Counted from the first letter of the stretch, positions 17,174 to 27,570 are shown. The stretch: DNA of 37,852 nucleotides from Gammaproteobacteria bacterium (GCA_029881275.1 JAOUMX010000007.1:1-37852), one strand, 5' to 3'. The notes: a model not told the origin generated them from the letters alone. Program-made: numbers and translations.

Positions 17174-18547
17174 ATGTCGCGTCTATTAATATCAGCAGCA
17201 CATAAATCGTCAGGTAAAACAACCATTACGATTGGACTGTGTGCAGCACTGGCTGAAAAAGGACTGGCTGTACAACCTTTCAAAAAAGGACCTGACTACA
17301 TTGATCCCATGTGGTTAAGTCGTGCATCTGGCCGCCCCTGTCATAATCTTGATTTCTATACCATGCAGGCTGACGAAATCATCGATACAGTTGCTCACAA
17401 CACACAAAATTCTGACATCACTATCATAGAAGGCAACAAAGGCCTTTACGATGGGCTGGATCTTGACGGTAGCAATTCAAATGCGGCACTGGCCGAGTTA
17501 CTCAAAACGCCGGTCATTCTGGTTCTCGATGCCCGTGGCATGACCCGAGGGATTGCACCTTTAATACTTGGCTATCAGGCATTCGATCCTGATATTCATA
17601 TTGCCGGCGTTATCCTTAACCAGCTGGGTGGCAGCCGTCATGAAAGTAAATTACGCTCCGTAATCGAACACTATACAGATATTTCAGTAGTCGGAGCTGT
17701 ATATCGTAATCATCATCTTTCAATCGATGAACGACACCTGGGCCTTATACCCAGCAATGAAGATCAGTCCGCTGATAAAAAGATCCGTCAAATTCGTGAT
17801 ATTGTCAAAAGCCAGATTGATCTTAAGCTGATCATGGATATAGCAAAACAGGCTCAACCCATCAGTGCACATAGTCAGGCCAGAACCAGCACATCTAAAA
17901 AAGATTTACGTATTGGTATTGTTAAAAACAGTGCGTTTGGTTTTTATTATCCAGGCGATCTTCAGGCACTTGAAATGGCTGGCGCCGAACTTATCAACAT
18001 TGACACGATTAGCGATCAGCGATTACCCGACATTGATGGTCTGTTCATTGGTGGTGGCTTCCCGGAAACACGCATGGAAGAACTGGCCGCCAATACCAGT
18101 ATGCGAAATGAAATTAAGACTGCCATAGATAATGGTCTGCCAACGTATGCTGAATGTGGTGGCTTAATGTACCTCAGTCGTAGCCTTCAATGGAAAGATA
18201 AAACAGCTGATATGGTTGGTGTTATACAGGCCAATACTGTCATGCATGAATCACCTCAGGGGCGAGGATACATACGCCTGCAGGAAACATCTGAACACCC
18301 CTGGAAATCGCATACAATAGATGGAAAAGAAATTGCAGGACATGAATTCCACTATTCAGCACTGGAAAACATTGATCCCTCACTGCATTTCGCATACCGT
18401 ATACTACGTGGTAGCGGTATTGATGGGCAACATGATGGCATCATTTACAAGAATCTGCTTGCCTGTTACGCACATCTTAGAGACACGCGAGCCAATCACT
18501 GGGCTATCCGCTTTGTTGATTTTGTCAGACAATGCAAAGACAGTTAA
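17174..18547 (+). CDS. dsrN: DsrN, cobyrinate a,c-diamide synthase-like (siroheme amidation)
   Basis: 457 aa; SAAHKSSGKTTITIGL P-loop, KKGPDYIDPMWL, C-terminal GATase domain AECGGLMYL; dsr context. Confidence 0.93.
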   Translation: MSRLLISAAHKSSGKTTITIGLCAALAEKGLAVQPFKKGPDYIDPMWLSRASGRPCHNLDFYTMQADEIIDTVAHNTQNSDITIIEGNKGLYDGLDLDGSNSNAALAELLKTPVILVLDARGMTRGIAPLILGYQAFDPDIHIAGVILNQLGGSRHESKLRSVIEHYTDISVVGAVYRNHHLSIDERHLGLIPSNEDQSADKKIRQIRDIVKSQIDLKLIMDIAKQAQPISAHSQARTSTSKKDLRIGIVKNSAFGFYYPGDLQALEMAGAELINIDTISDQRLPDIDGLFIGGGFPETRMEELAANTSMRNEIKTAIDNGLPTYAECGGLMYLSRSLQWKDKTADMVGVIQANTVMHESPQGRGYIRLQETSEHPWKSHTIDGKEIAGHEFHYSALENIDPSLHFAYRILRGSGIDGQHDGIIYKNLLACYAHLRDTRANHWAIRFVDFVRQCKDS

Positions 18548-18577
18548 TATTATAGTTTTGAACTGGAGTTTATTTTT

Positions 18578-18889
18578 ATGATTACCCTGACACCAGCAGC
18601 AGCCAAACAAATACGCCTATCTGCCAAAGAAGGTAATCTTGATGGCTTGCCTATTCGTGTTGCCGCAACAAAAAATAATGATGGCAGCCTGCATTACGGC
18701 ATGGGCTTCGATGATGTTAAAGAAGATGATACAACCTACACATCTGAAAATATTGATGTTGTAATATCTGAAGCATCAAAATCATTACTCAACGGAACAA
18801 CCATTGATTATGTTGAAATTGAGCCTGGAAACCCTCAATTTATATTCATGAACCCCAATGATCCCAACTTCAAGCCACCTACTGAATAA
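18578..18889 (+). CDS. dsrR: DsrR, A-type (IscA-like) scaffold homologue without cysteines
   Basis: 103 aa; ITLTPAAAKQIRLSAKEGNLDGLPIRVAA IscA fold; no Cys in sequence, as expected for DsrR. Confidence 0.9.
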   Translation: MITLTPAAAKQIRLSAKEGNLDGLPIRVAATKNNDGSLHYGMGFDDVKEDDTTYTSENIDVVISEASKSLLNGTTIDYVEIEPGNPQFIFMNPNDPNFKPPTE

Positions 18890-18896
18890 GTTGTAA

Positions 18897-20312
18897 ATGT
18901 ATTCACTTAGTTTGAAATCAACTGAAAAAGACCGGCAGTCTTCCCGGCTGGTTAGCCGTTGCTTATTTATTCTCTTTATTCTACTGAGTGGTTTAGGAAT
19001 AAGTAGTTACTGGCTATTTCATACCACCAGCAATCAGTCACTGGCAATCACATCACATACCCTGCTGTTGATCAGTACTTTTTTATTTATTATTTTTATT
19101 GCTTTCAAAAACAATAAAAGACTGACATCAAACGATATGCAACGAGATCAAGCTCAGAACATATTATATGATATTACCAGTGTTATTAACTCCTGCCACG
19201 ACCTTAAAGAGCTACTTGATAAATTCTGTACCGAAATAAGCAAGTCACTGAATGCTCGCAATGTATCCATCTGGTTAATTACAGAACACAACTGGCTGGA
19301 ATATATTTCAAGCACAGGAATAGATCCGAAAGTTACCAATCAGCCAAAAAGAATAAAATTAACCGAAGAACTGCTTGCTACACTCAGTGACAATAAAGTT
19401 ATTCATGGCAATGAACATGTAGAAAGACTGGGTGAAATCTTACACTGTAATGTTTCTGAAGAAATTAAATCCTATTACATACCATTACATTCAAAAGAAA
19501 ACATATTAGGTATTGTTCGAATTAAAATCGAAAAAATACCATTCGATAATTTGAATAACTTCAAAGAACTACTGATACGCCTCAACAACCAGCTAAGTAT
19601 CGCCATTGAAAAAGCACGTGTGGATCAGGAAACACGTCGCATGATAATAATGGAAGAAAGAAGCCTGATAGCTAATGAACTTCATGATTCTCTGGCCCAG
19701 ACTTTGGCCAGCCTTAAATTCCAGGTTCGTGTACTCGATGAAACCCTTCAACCCACATCTGAATTTCAGTCGATTCGCGGCATTGAACAGGTTGAAAATA
19801 GCCTTGATGAAGCATATACCGACTTGAGAGAACTTATTGCACACTGTCGTACACCAATAAAAAGCCAGGGTCTGATAGCAGCTGTTGAGAAACTAATATC
19901 ACGTTTCCGTAAAGAGTCAGGCATTCATGTATTATTACAAACTGACTGGCAGAACTCTGATCTGCCCCCTAATATGGAAATGCATATCTTCCGTATTGTA
20001 CAGGAAGCCATGAACAACATTCGTAAGCACAGTGGCGCAAATAATGTTCGCATCATGTTTCGCTGTGATGATAAAGGCAATCATAGTGTACTGGTTGAAA
20101 ATGACGGGCTGGGTTTTGAAACACCCACATCCAGTGATCACCCTGGCAAACATCTTGGCCTGACCATTATGAAAGAACGCGCGATTCATCTGGGTGGTGA
20201 ATTACGGATCGAAAGTGAGCCAGACGAAGGCACACGTATCGAGCTGGTATTTAACTATAATAGCGAATCAGAACACGACCCACTGCAACGACTTTCGGGA
20301 ATTAAAAAATGA
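18897..20312 (+). CDS. NarX-like sensor histidine kinase (2 TM, GAF-like domain, HisKA_3, HATPase)
   Basis: EERSLIANELHDSLAQTLASLKFQVRVL; FRIVQEAMNNIRKHSGANNV; ATP-binding motifs DGLGFE, HLGLTIMKERA. Confidence 0.88.
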   Translation: MYSLSLKSTEKDRQSSRLVSRCLFILFILLSGLGISSYWLFHTTSNQSLAITSHTLLLISTFLFIIFIAFKNNKRLTSNDMQRDQAQNILYDITSVINSCHDLKELLDKFCTEISKSLNARNVSIWLITEHNWLEYISSTGIDPKVTNQPKRIKLTEELLATLSDNKVIHGNEHVERLGEILHCNVSEEIKSYYIPLHSKENILGIVRIKIEKIPFDNLNNFKELLIRLNNQLSIAIEKARVDQETRRMIIMEERSLIANELHDSLAQTLASLKFQVRVLDETLQPTSEFQSIRGIEQVENSLDEAYTDLRELIAHCRTPIKSQGLIAAVEKLISRFRKESGIHVLLQTDWQNSDLPPNMEMHIFRIVQEAMNNIRKHSGANNVRIMFRCDDKGNHSVLVENDGLGFETPTSSDHPGKHLGLTIMKERAIHLGGELRIESEPDEGTRIELVFNYNSESEHDPLQRLSGIKK

Positions 20313-20983
20313 GTATGCGCGTCATAATGATTGATGACCACGCCCTGTTCAGGGTAGGGTTACAGGGACTGCTTGAACAACGTGGCATCGAAGTGATTGC
20401 AGCTGTCGCAGAAGGTTCAGAAGGTATCAGACTGGCTCAGGAATTACAGCCCAATATTATCCTGCTTGACCTGCGTATGCCAGATATGAGCGGACTGGAT
20501 GTGCTTCGCAAAATAAAAGAAAAGAAAATCAAGATCCCTGTTGTCATGTTGACCACAAGCAATGAAGAACACGATCTGGTTGAAGCACTGCGTAATGGCG
20601 CACAGGGTTATTTATTAAAAGACATGGAGCCTGATGAACTGGTCAGTGCATTACGTGATATCGAACGAGGCAAGAATGTTGTTGCTCAGGGTTTAACCGA
20701 TGTTCTTGCCCGCATGGTTCAGGGCGACCCCATGGAAGAAGAACCAAAAGATAATCCTTTTTCAGATTTAACGCCAAGAGAACTGGAAATACTTTGCCTG
20801 CTGGCAGACGGTCAAAGCAATAAGGTTATTGCTCGCAATCTTGGCATTTCTGATGGCACAGTAAAACTGCATGTTAAGGCCATATTAAGAAAGCTTCATG
20901 TTCATTCTCGTGTTGAAGCTGCTGTTATTGCTGTTGAACAGGGATTACGTCAAAACAGTAATACACCAGATCGGTCCAGTTAA
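20309..20983 (+). CDS. NarL/LuxR-family response regulator
   Basis: Receiver domain plus C-terminal HTH LTPRELEILCLLADGQSNKVIARNLGISDGTVKLHVKAILRKL; 4-bp overlap with the kinase. Confidence 0.93.
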   Translation: MSMRVIMIDDHALFRVGLQGLLEQRGIEVIAAVAEGSEGIRLAQELQPNIILLDLRMPDMSGLDVLRKIKEKKIKIPVVMLTTSNEEHDLVEALRNGAQGYLLKDMEPDELVSALRDIERGKNVVAQGLTDVLARMVQGDPMEEEPKDNPFSDLTPRELEILCLLADGQSNKVIARNLGISDGTVKLHVKAILRKLHVHSRVEAAVIAVEQGLRQNSNTPDRSS

Positions 20984-20986
20984 TTT

Positions 20987-21454
20987 ATGAAAACATTTAA
21001 ACAGCTGATTGAAGATGTCATCCCACATATAAATGAATTGTTCCCATGGGACCTTGAGGAACGTATGCAGGAAACAGACGACCTGCTACTCATCGATATA
21101 ACAGAAGCCAAAGAATATAATACTGTACATATAAAAAATGCCCTCAATGTACCGCGTGGAGTTCTGGAAGCATCATGTGAATGGAACTATGAGGACACCG
21201 TCCCTGAACTGGCTGCCGGGCGTGATCGTGAAATCGTCATCATCTGTCGCTCCGGTAATCGCAGTGCTCTTGCCGCTTATACCATGCAACTCATGGGATT
21301 TACTAACGTCAGCTCTTTGAAAACAGGGTTACGTGGCTGGTTTGATTATGAACTGCCACTGTACGATGGCGATGGCAATGAAGTTGATGAAGATGAGATA
21401 GATGCTTATTTCAGTATAGGACCTCTACCTGAACAGATGGAGCCCGTAGAATAA
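20987..21454 (+). CDS. Rhodanese-domain sulfurtransferase
   Basis: 155 aa; active-site loop CRSGNRS; DITEAKEYNTVHIKNALNVPRG. Confidence 0.9.
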   Translation: MKTFKQLIEDVIPHINELFPWDLEERMQETDDLLLIDITEAKEYNTVHIKNALNVPRGVLEASCEWNYEDTVPELAAGRDREIVIICRSGNRSALAAYTMQLMGFTNVSSLKTGLRGWFDYELPLYDGDGNEVDEDEIDAYFSIGPLPEQMEPVE

Positions 21455-21534
21455 ATAATATTGTTTCGACTTAGAAATATAGCTGTTTCTATCAGGCAAT
21501 AATTATAATCTTTCGTCCCGGGATCAGTTTTCAG

Positions 21535-21846
21535 CTAATAAAACTTTCGATCTTTACGACGCTTACCTGCCTGCTGTATAACCACGCCTTTAACTGCTGA
21601 TGGCCCGGCGAATTCTTCCGTTTCATACAGATCATTTAAAGGAACCAGATAATGCCTTTCCTCATGTAAACGGTATTGGCGAAAAGTATATTCATCATTG
21701 TGTACTGCCACCACATAACAGCCGTCGCGTAAAACCCCTTCAGGATCAACAATGATTACCACGCCTTCCATAAACTCGGGCTGCATACTATCACCCAGTA
21801 CCTGAAGTGCGAAAGGCTCGGCTTTACTACATGAAGAAGCTTGCAT
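21535..21846 (-). CDS. S24/LexA-like C-terminal domain protein without HTH
   Basis: PFALQVLGDSMQPEFMEGVVIIVDP; 103 aa, no DNA-binding domain. Confidence 0.8.
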   Translation of the reverse strand: MQASSCSKAEPFALQVLGDSMQPEFMEGVVIIVDPEGVLRDGCYVVAVHNDEYTFRQYRLHEERHYLVPLNDLYETEEFAGPSAVKGVVIQQAGKRRKDRKFY

Positions 21847-21997
21847 AAGACCATCTCTATAATTAACAAAACCGTATTATACATGATCATTTTACTGGTA
21901 TTAAACCTACCAATCATCGTGAAAACGGGCATAACGGATCGATATGTTATATAATATCAGCCTAATTTTTTTTGATTAATAAACAAGTACTTAGATC

Positions 21998-22492
21998 ATG
22001 TCAGAACAACGTATACGCCGCAATAAACTGGTCCAGTTCACATACAGTATCGCAGATGACGAAGGTAATATCGTCGAGCAGGTCGACTTGCCCGTCAATT
22101 ATGTACATGGCGCCAGCTCAATGGGCCTAATTGAACGCGTCGAGCGCGCTCTGGAAGGCCACCGTGAAGGTGATACCATAGAAGTCGAAGTACCGCCTTC
22201 AGAAGGCTTTGGCGAACATGATCCTGACCTGACTTTTGCTGATGATATCGATAATGTACCGCCACAGTTTCGCAAAGTTGGTACACAGGTCGAAATGGCA
22301 AATGATTCCGGTGATACCAAGACATTTATTGTTACAAAAGTCGAAAATGGTAAAGTCACTCTTGATGGCAATCACCCACTGGCCGGTAAAGTCGCCAAAT
22401 TTGCAGTAAAAGTACTTTCTATCCGAGATGCCACCCCTGAAGAAATCAGGAGCGGCGCCGACAATCCAAATGTGAATGTCTCAATTCACTAA
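21998..22492 (+). CDS. FKBP-type peptidyl-prolyl isomerase (SlyD-like)
   Basis: VQFTYSIADDEGNIVEQ, VPPSEGFGEHDP, DGNHPLAGK. Confidence 0.9.
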   Translation: MSEQRIRRNKLVQFTYSIADDEGNIVEQVDLPVNYVHGASSMGLIERVERALEGHREGDTIEVEVPPSEGFGEHDPDLTFADDIDNVPPQFRKVGTQVEMANDSGDTKTFIVTKVENGKVTLDGNHPLAGKVAKFAVKVLSIRDATPEEIRSGADNPNVNVSIH

Positions 22493-22503
22493 TTATTGAA
22501 TCA

Positions 22504-23778
22504 TTAACGTTTCAATCTGGCCACACCAACCAGTTTAAGTACCCATTTTTCAATAAATGGCTCTGAAATACCGGTTTTCATTTTGCGGATAAAATATTTT
22601 TCAAATGAGATTTTAGCCCAGTGCACCCACTTGCCTTTTTTAAACCAGGTAACATTACGTGGCGGAATCTGAGGCAATGCTATAAATGCCGCACCTGTAT
22701 CACCCAGATCCGCCAGGCAGAATGCATTCCATGTTGCCTTTGATGCAACCGGGTAACCAGTCAGCTCAGCTTTAATATTACGTACGATTGCAGTCACCAT
22801 TGATTCAATCATATAACCGGTTTTAGGGGCACCTGTTGGTACGGGCGTGGCTTCAACCGGTGGGATAGCAATACAAACACCCGCAGAATAAATATTTGGG
22901 TATTTTGGACTGCGTTGGTGCTCATCAACAATTACAAAACCTCTTGGGTTACATAAACCTTCAACTTTAGTAACCGGATCCACACCCTTAAATGCGGGTA
23001 ATATCATTGAATGTTTGAACTCAAGTTCATGCTGTTTTGCCACCTCACCCGCGTCATTCATTTCATCAACATACATTTTACCTTCTTCAACTTTGGTAAC
23101 TTTTGCATTGGTAATAAACTTGATATGTCGATTGCGCATTTCATGTTCAAGCAAGCCCCTTGAGTCACCAACTCCACCCAGGCCAAGATGTCCTATATAA
23201 GGTTCACTGGTTACAAATGTCATTGGCACCCTGTCTCGTACCTTATGCTTACGAAGAGCAGTATCAACAATAGCCGCATATTCATAAGCGGGACCAAAAC
23301 AGCTGGCAAAAGGCGCAGCACCAATAACGACATGCCCCGGGTCATCAACCAGTTTCATAAAATCATCATATGCCTTTTCTGCATGATCAACAGTGCATAT
23401 TGAATGGGTAAATCCATTAACAGGACCAGTGCCTTCGACTTCATCAAAAGCAAGTTTTGGTCCGGTTGCAATTAGCAAGAAATCATAATTCACTTCCTGA
23501 CCATCTTTTAATATAAGTTTACTGCCTTCTGCATCAATAGTTTCTACCCAGCCAACAACTAAATTAATCTTCTTTTTCTTGAGATAAGGCTCTAAAGGAA
23601 TTGTAATTTGCTTACGGTTACGCCAGCCAACGGCTAACCATGGATTTGACGGGACAAACTGGAAATAATCATTGGCATTAACAACAGTAACCTCATGTTG
23701 TTTCCCCAATACCTGCCGTAATTCATACGCTGCTGGCATCCCACCAAGCCCTGCGCCTAGCACCACCACATTAGCCAT
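22504..23778 (-). CDS. Sulfide:quinone oxidoreductase-like FAD flavoprotein
   Basis: VVVLGAGLGGMPAAYEL, GAAPFASCFGPAYEYA, PTGAPKTGYMIESM are SQR-like. Confidence 0.83.
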   Translation of the reverse strand: MANVVVLGAGLGGMPAAYELRQVLGKQHEVTVVNANDYFQFVPSNPWLAVGWRNRKQITIPLEPYLKKKKINLVVGWVETIDAEGSKLILKDGQEVNYDFLLIATGPKLAFDEVEGTGPVNGFTHSICTVDHAEKAYDDFMKLVDDPGHVVIGAAPFASCFGPAYEYAAIVDTALRKHKVRDRVPMTFVTSEPYIGHLGLGGVGDSRGLLEHEMRNRHIKFITNAKVTKVEEGKMYVDEMNDAGEVAKQHELEFKHSMILPAFKGVDPVTKVEGLCNPRGFVIVDEHQRSPKYPNIYSAGVCIAIPPVEATPVPTGAPKTGYMIESMVTAIVRNIKAELTGYPVASKATWNAFCLADLGDTGAAFIALPQIPPRNVTWFKKGKWVHWAKISFEKYFIRKMKTGISEPFIEKWVLKLVGVARLKR

Positions 23779-24190
23779 AGCACCACCTCATTAAAATAAA
23801 ATAAAAAAAGAAATTCACAAGAAGAAGATTAATTATTTTAATATTTACATATATCTCTGCTAAAAATATTGATATTTATCAGAGCATTAATTAGATGAGC
23901 ATATACTTATATTATTAATTTCTTATAACAAAATCAGAAATCAGATATGAAAATACCTGGTCACAAGATCATCATCAGGCACATGGTTAATAAGCTGAAA
24001 ATAAAGTCTCATAATAATCACCAAAGATATAAACAGACAATCTAGATCTAAACAATCATTTATGTCGTATGATTAACCTAATGACATAGTGAATGAAAAT
24101 ATTTAATAATGATTAATAACAGTTCGTAACAAAATAGCAATAACAACCCCTCATAAAGAACGGTTTGATATTTAAAAATGAGAATCCGTC

Positions 24191-25285
24191 ATGAAAAAGT
24201 ATAAATCGGAAACAACTTCTACAATAATTTATAGCATTTTAATACTATTGCTGATTTCCACATCAATTAGCCATGCAAATGAAAATATACTGAGAATAGC
24301 TGGCTGGGATGTGTATTCTGACCCACTGAGAAAAGATAAAACAATTGGCTATAAAAGCTTTGAAAAAAAATACAATATAACAATACAATTTAAACCCTTA
24401 AACAACCTTGATGCAATCATTGATTTTGCCGAGACTGACACGAACTTTGATATTTTCATTATATCGAATGAAGGCATACGCCTGTTACATGATATGGATC
24501 TGGTTGAAGAACTTGATCTTGAAAAACTACCCAATTATCAAAGCCTGCATCATAATTTACGACTCTCTGACTGGAGCATGTTTAATGGCAGTGTTTTTGC
24601 AGTACCATGGGCATGGGGACCTACAGGACTGTTATATAACGAGGACATAATAAAAAACCCTGTTAGCTGGTCTGTTCTATGGGACCCAAAATACAAAGGA
24701 AGAGTCGCTCTCTGGAACGACGTCTCTATGATATGGACAACTGCACTTTATCTTGGCTATAAAAATGTATACAGCCTGACCAGAGACCAACTCAGACATG
24801 TAAAGGGCAAACTACTCGAGCTAAATAAAAATGTTTATGGTTATTACAACGGTGAAGAAGAGGAGCTCAAGTTTATATTAGAAAAAGATGTAATTGCAAT
24901 GAACAGCTGGTTTGACCCGTCATCACGTTTTAAAAAAAAGAATCTAAATTTCAGAATGATCATACCTGATGAAGGTGCAGTAGGCATGTTTGATAGCTAC
25001 CTGATCAGAAAAACCAGCATACATAAAGAACTTTCTCATAAGTTTATTGACCATCAAATAAGCCCGTCCATTCAAAAACAAATGACAAATATAACAGGGC
25101 TTGCACCTGCCAATATTGAAACTCTCAGTCTTATGAGCGGCAAGGAAATAAAAGCATTACACCTTGATGAATCAGACTATTTCAATAAAATTATTCTTTG
25201 GGATCATATGCCAAGAAAACATCTTTATGAGAAAGTCATAACAGAAATAAGAAATGACCTGAAGCAAAGAACCGGAAATCAATGA
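24191..25285 (+). CDS. PotD-like extracellular solute-binding protein
   Basis: 364 aa; signal peptide; ENILRIAGWDVYSDP, FAVPWAWGPTGLLYNEDII, WSVLWDPKYKGRVALWND. Confidence 0.82.
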   Translation: MKKYKSETTSTIIYSILILLLISTSISHANENILRIAGWDVYSDPLRKDKTIGYKSFEKKYNITIQFKPLNNLDAIIDFAETDTNFDIFIISNEGIRLLHDMDLVEELDLEKLPNYQSLHHNLRLSDWSMFNGSVFAVPWAWGPTGLLYNEDIIKNPVSWSVLWDPKYKGRVALWNDVSMIWTTALYLGYKNVYSLTRDQLRHVKGKLLELNKNVYGYYNGEEEELKFILEKDVIAMNSWFDPSSRFKKKNLNFRMIIPDEGAVGMFDSYLIRKTSIHKELSHKFIDHQISPSIQKQMTNITGLAPANIETLSLMSGKEIKALHLDESDYFNKIILWDHMPRKHLYEKVITEIRNDLKQRTGNQ

Positions 25286-26997
25286 AATTACAATCTCGTT
25301 TCTTATTAGTCTATGGTCTCGGCGGAATTGCCTTTCTGGCTGCCACTACTTTCGTGGTTTTTTTCAGCATGCAAAATAGCATGACAGAAAAGCTTGAATC
25401 GCAATTTCTGGCTAATGCCGAGATTAAATTCGCAAAAGCATATGAAGTTCTCAATGACATCACATTACACTTCCAGGCCAACACAAGACTGCCTATGTTC
25501 AGGCTATATAGATACCACAATCTAACATTAAATGAACCTGCAAAACGCGATGATATACGACAACTGGAGCTTTTTTTTCATGAGCAGCAAAATATAAATC
25601 CAACCATCATAAGAACACAATTTATAGATACTGATGGTTTCGAACTGTTACATATAGAAAACAAGAATATTATCAAAAAACACAGAGACCTCTCAAAAAA
25701 CACCTATATTAAGCAAGCCTTACTACTCAATGCAGAAAGCAGCAGCATATCTATACTGCCAGACTCAAAACAACCCGAACGCATTGTATGGTGGCTACCT
25801 GTTTATGTAGCCAATAATGTACACATTGGTATTTTAGCGATCCATGTAGACTTTAACTATATAAGAAATATTATTAACAGCCTTAGTGAAAACAAATCTG
25901 AGTGGTCTTGTTTATATGATGAAAACTATATACTACTAAGCTCAAGTCTAGCTGATAAGAAATGCAACAATGAAATAAACAACCTCTGGTCATATACGAA
26001 ATCATTAAGAATTTCTAACATTAACTGGCCACTTACCATACAAACACATCAGGATAATTATTTAGAAGAGGTTATCACCTTACGTTGGGTAATATTTGGT
26101 TTCATTTTACCCTTTATTGCAGCCATTGCATTTCTTACTATTCTCATTACATCCAGACATATCACAACAACCATCAAAAGCATCGTACAGTCTGCACATT
26201 CACTCGGATCCGATAGCACCTATATACCTGGTAATATAACCACTACTGATGAACTTAATGAATTATCAGCCGAGTTAAACAGAACTGCCAAATTAATTCA
26301 AATACGAACTAATGAGCTCATCCAGAGCAATAAAGAACTTGAATCATTCAGCTATACCATTGCTCATGATCTGCGCACACCTTTACGCACTATTGTTGGC
26401 TTTAGTCAGATACTTATGAAACACACACAAGACAAGCTAGATGACAACTCAATTGAATATTTAAACAGAATAACTTCAGCCACACATAAAATGTCTAATC
26501 TAATAGACAAAATACTTGAATTATCGCGAATAACAAGAATTGAGAGCCATTTTGAATTAGTTAATTTAAGCACGCTATCCGAACTAATACTTAATGATCT
26601 GTCAGCCACTGACCCTGATAAAAAAATAAAATGGAACATAGAAAATGAGATGATCGTTAAAGGTGATGCACATCTATTAAAGGCGCTTCTGGAAAATATC
26701 CTGGGTAATTCCTGGAAATACACAAATAACAATGAATATTCAGAAATTCAATTCTATACTCGTACCGAGACTAATAGAACAATATACTGTATACAGGATA
26801 ATGGCGCTGGCTTTGATATGAAGTATATTGATAAACTATTCAAACCCTTTGAAAGATTACATAATAAAAATGACTTTGAAGGCACAGGCGTTGGTCTGGC
26901 ATCAGCTGAACGTATTATAAAAAAACACCACGGCCATATTTGGGCAGAATCACGACTGGATCAGGGCACAACACTTTATTTCACGATTAATGAATAA
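25282..26997 (+). CDS. Membrane sensor histidine kinase with large periplasmic domain
   Basis: Two TMs flanking ~230 aa; ELESFSYTIAHDLRTPLRTIVGFSQIL H-box; NGAGFDMKYIDKLFKPFERLH; 4-bp overlap with the binding-protein gene. Confidence 0.9.
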   Translation: MKLQSRFLLVYGLGGIAFLAATTFVVFFSMQNSMTEKLESQFLANAEIKFAKAYEVLNDITLHFQANTRLPMFRLYRYHNLTLNEPAKRDDIRQLELFFHEQQNINPTIIRTQFIDTDGFELLHIENKNIIKKHRDLSKNTYIKQALLLNAESSSISILPDSKQPERIVWWLPVYVANNVHIGILAIHVDFNYIRNIINSLSENKSEWSCLYDENYILLSSSLADKKCNNEINNLWSYTKSLRISNINWPLTIQTHQDNYLEEVITLRWVIFGFILPFIAAIAFLTILITSRHITTTIKSIVQSAHSLGSDSTYIPGNITTTDELNELSAELNRTAKLIQIRTNELIQSNKELESFSYTIAHDLRTPLRTIVGFSQILMKHTQDKLDDNSIEYLNRITSATHKMSNLIDKILELSRITRIESHFELVNLSTLSELILNDLSATDPDKKIKWNIENEMIVKGDAHLLKALLENILGNSWKYTNNNEYSEIQFYTRTETNRTIYCIQDNGAGFDMKYIDKLFKPFERLHNKNDFEGTGVGLASAERIIKKHHGHIWAESRLDQGTTLYFTINE

Positions 26998-27153
26998 CTT
27001 TAATGCTGTCATTCACTAACCATTTATCTGAAACATTGATTACCACATTTTTTATCCGTTAATAAAACCGTATTTTATATCTATGATCCAGTTATATAAA
27101 TAATCAGATACATTCCTGATACAATCTGGAGCGTATGATCAATAAGGAAATAC

Positions 27154-27570
27154 ATGATCAAACAACTCATACTGCTGGTTGAAGATAATCCCGATGATGA
27201 AGCGCTGGCCATACTGGCTTTACGAGAAAATGGCTTCACATCGGATATTGTAGTTGCCCATGACGGTGAAGAAGCACTAGAAATACTCACCGGCTCAAAG
27301 AATATTAAAATCAGACCTGACCTTATTCTGCTTGATCTCAAATTACCAAAACTCAGCGGTATTGAAGTCTTGAAGCATATACGTGAACAAGCCGAAACTA
27401 AACATACCCCTGTTGTTATGCTAACAACATCATTAGAAGATGCTGATATTGCGAACAGCTACGATAATGGCGCAAACAGTTATATTCGAAAACCGGTTAA
27501 TTATAATGATTTTGTTGAACAACTCGGTTATGTCATTAAATACTGGTTCATCTGCAATAAAGCTATTTAA
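27154..27570 (+). CDS. Single-domain response regulator (CheY/Rcp1-like)
   Basis: VEDNPDDEALAILALREN...LILLDLKLPKLSGIEVL...KHTPVVMLTTS...YIRKPV. Confidence 0.92.
   Translation: MIKQLILLVEDNPDDEALAILALRENGFTSDIVVAHDGEEALEILTGSKNIKIRPDLILLDLKLPKLSGIEVLKHIREQAETKHTPVVMLTTSLEDADIANSYDNGANSYIRKPVNYNDFVEQLGYVIKYWFICNKAI

Noticed and set aside
18897-20312. Calling the dsr-adjacent kinase a true nitrate sensor NarX
   Set aside because: The predicted periplasmic loop is too short for the NarX sensory domain; only family-level similarity is supported.
24061-24087. TATGTC...GACATA inverted repeat upstream of the binding-protein gene
   Set aside because: Only 6-bp arms with a 15-bp spacer in AT-rich DNA; easily by chance.
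24191-25285. Annotating the PotD-like protein as part of a polyamine ABC transporter
   Set aside because: No permease or ATPase genes adjacent; coupling to a histidine kinase argues for sensing.
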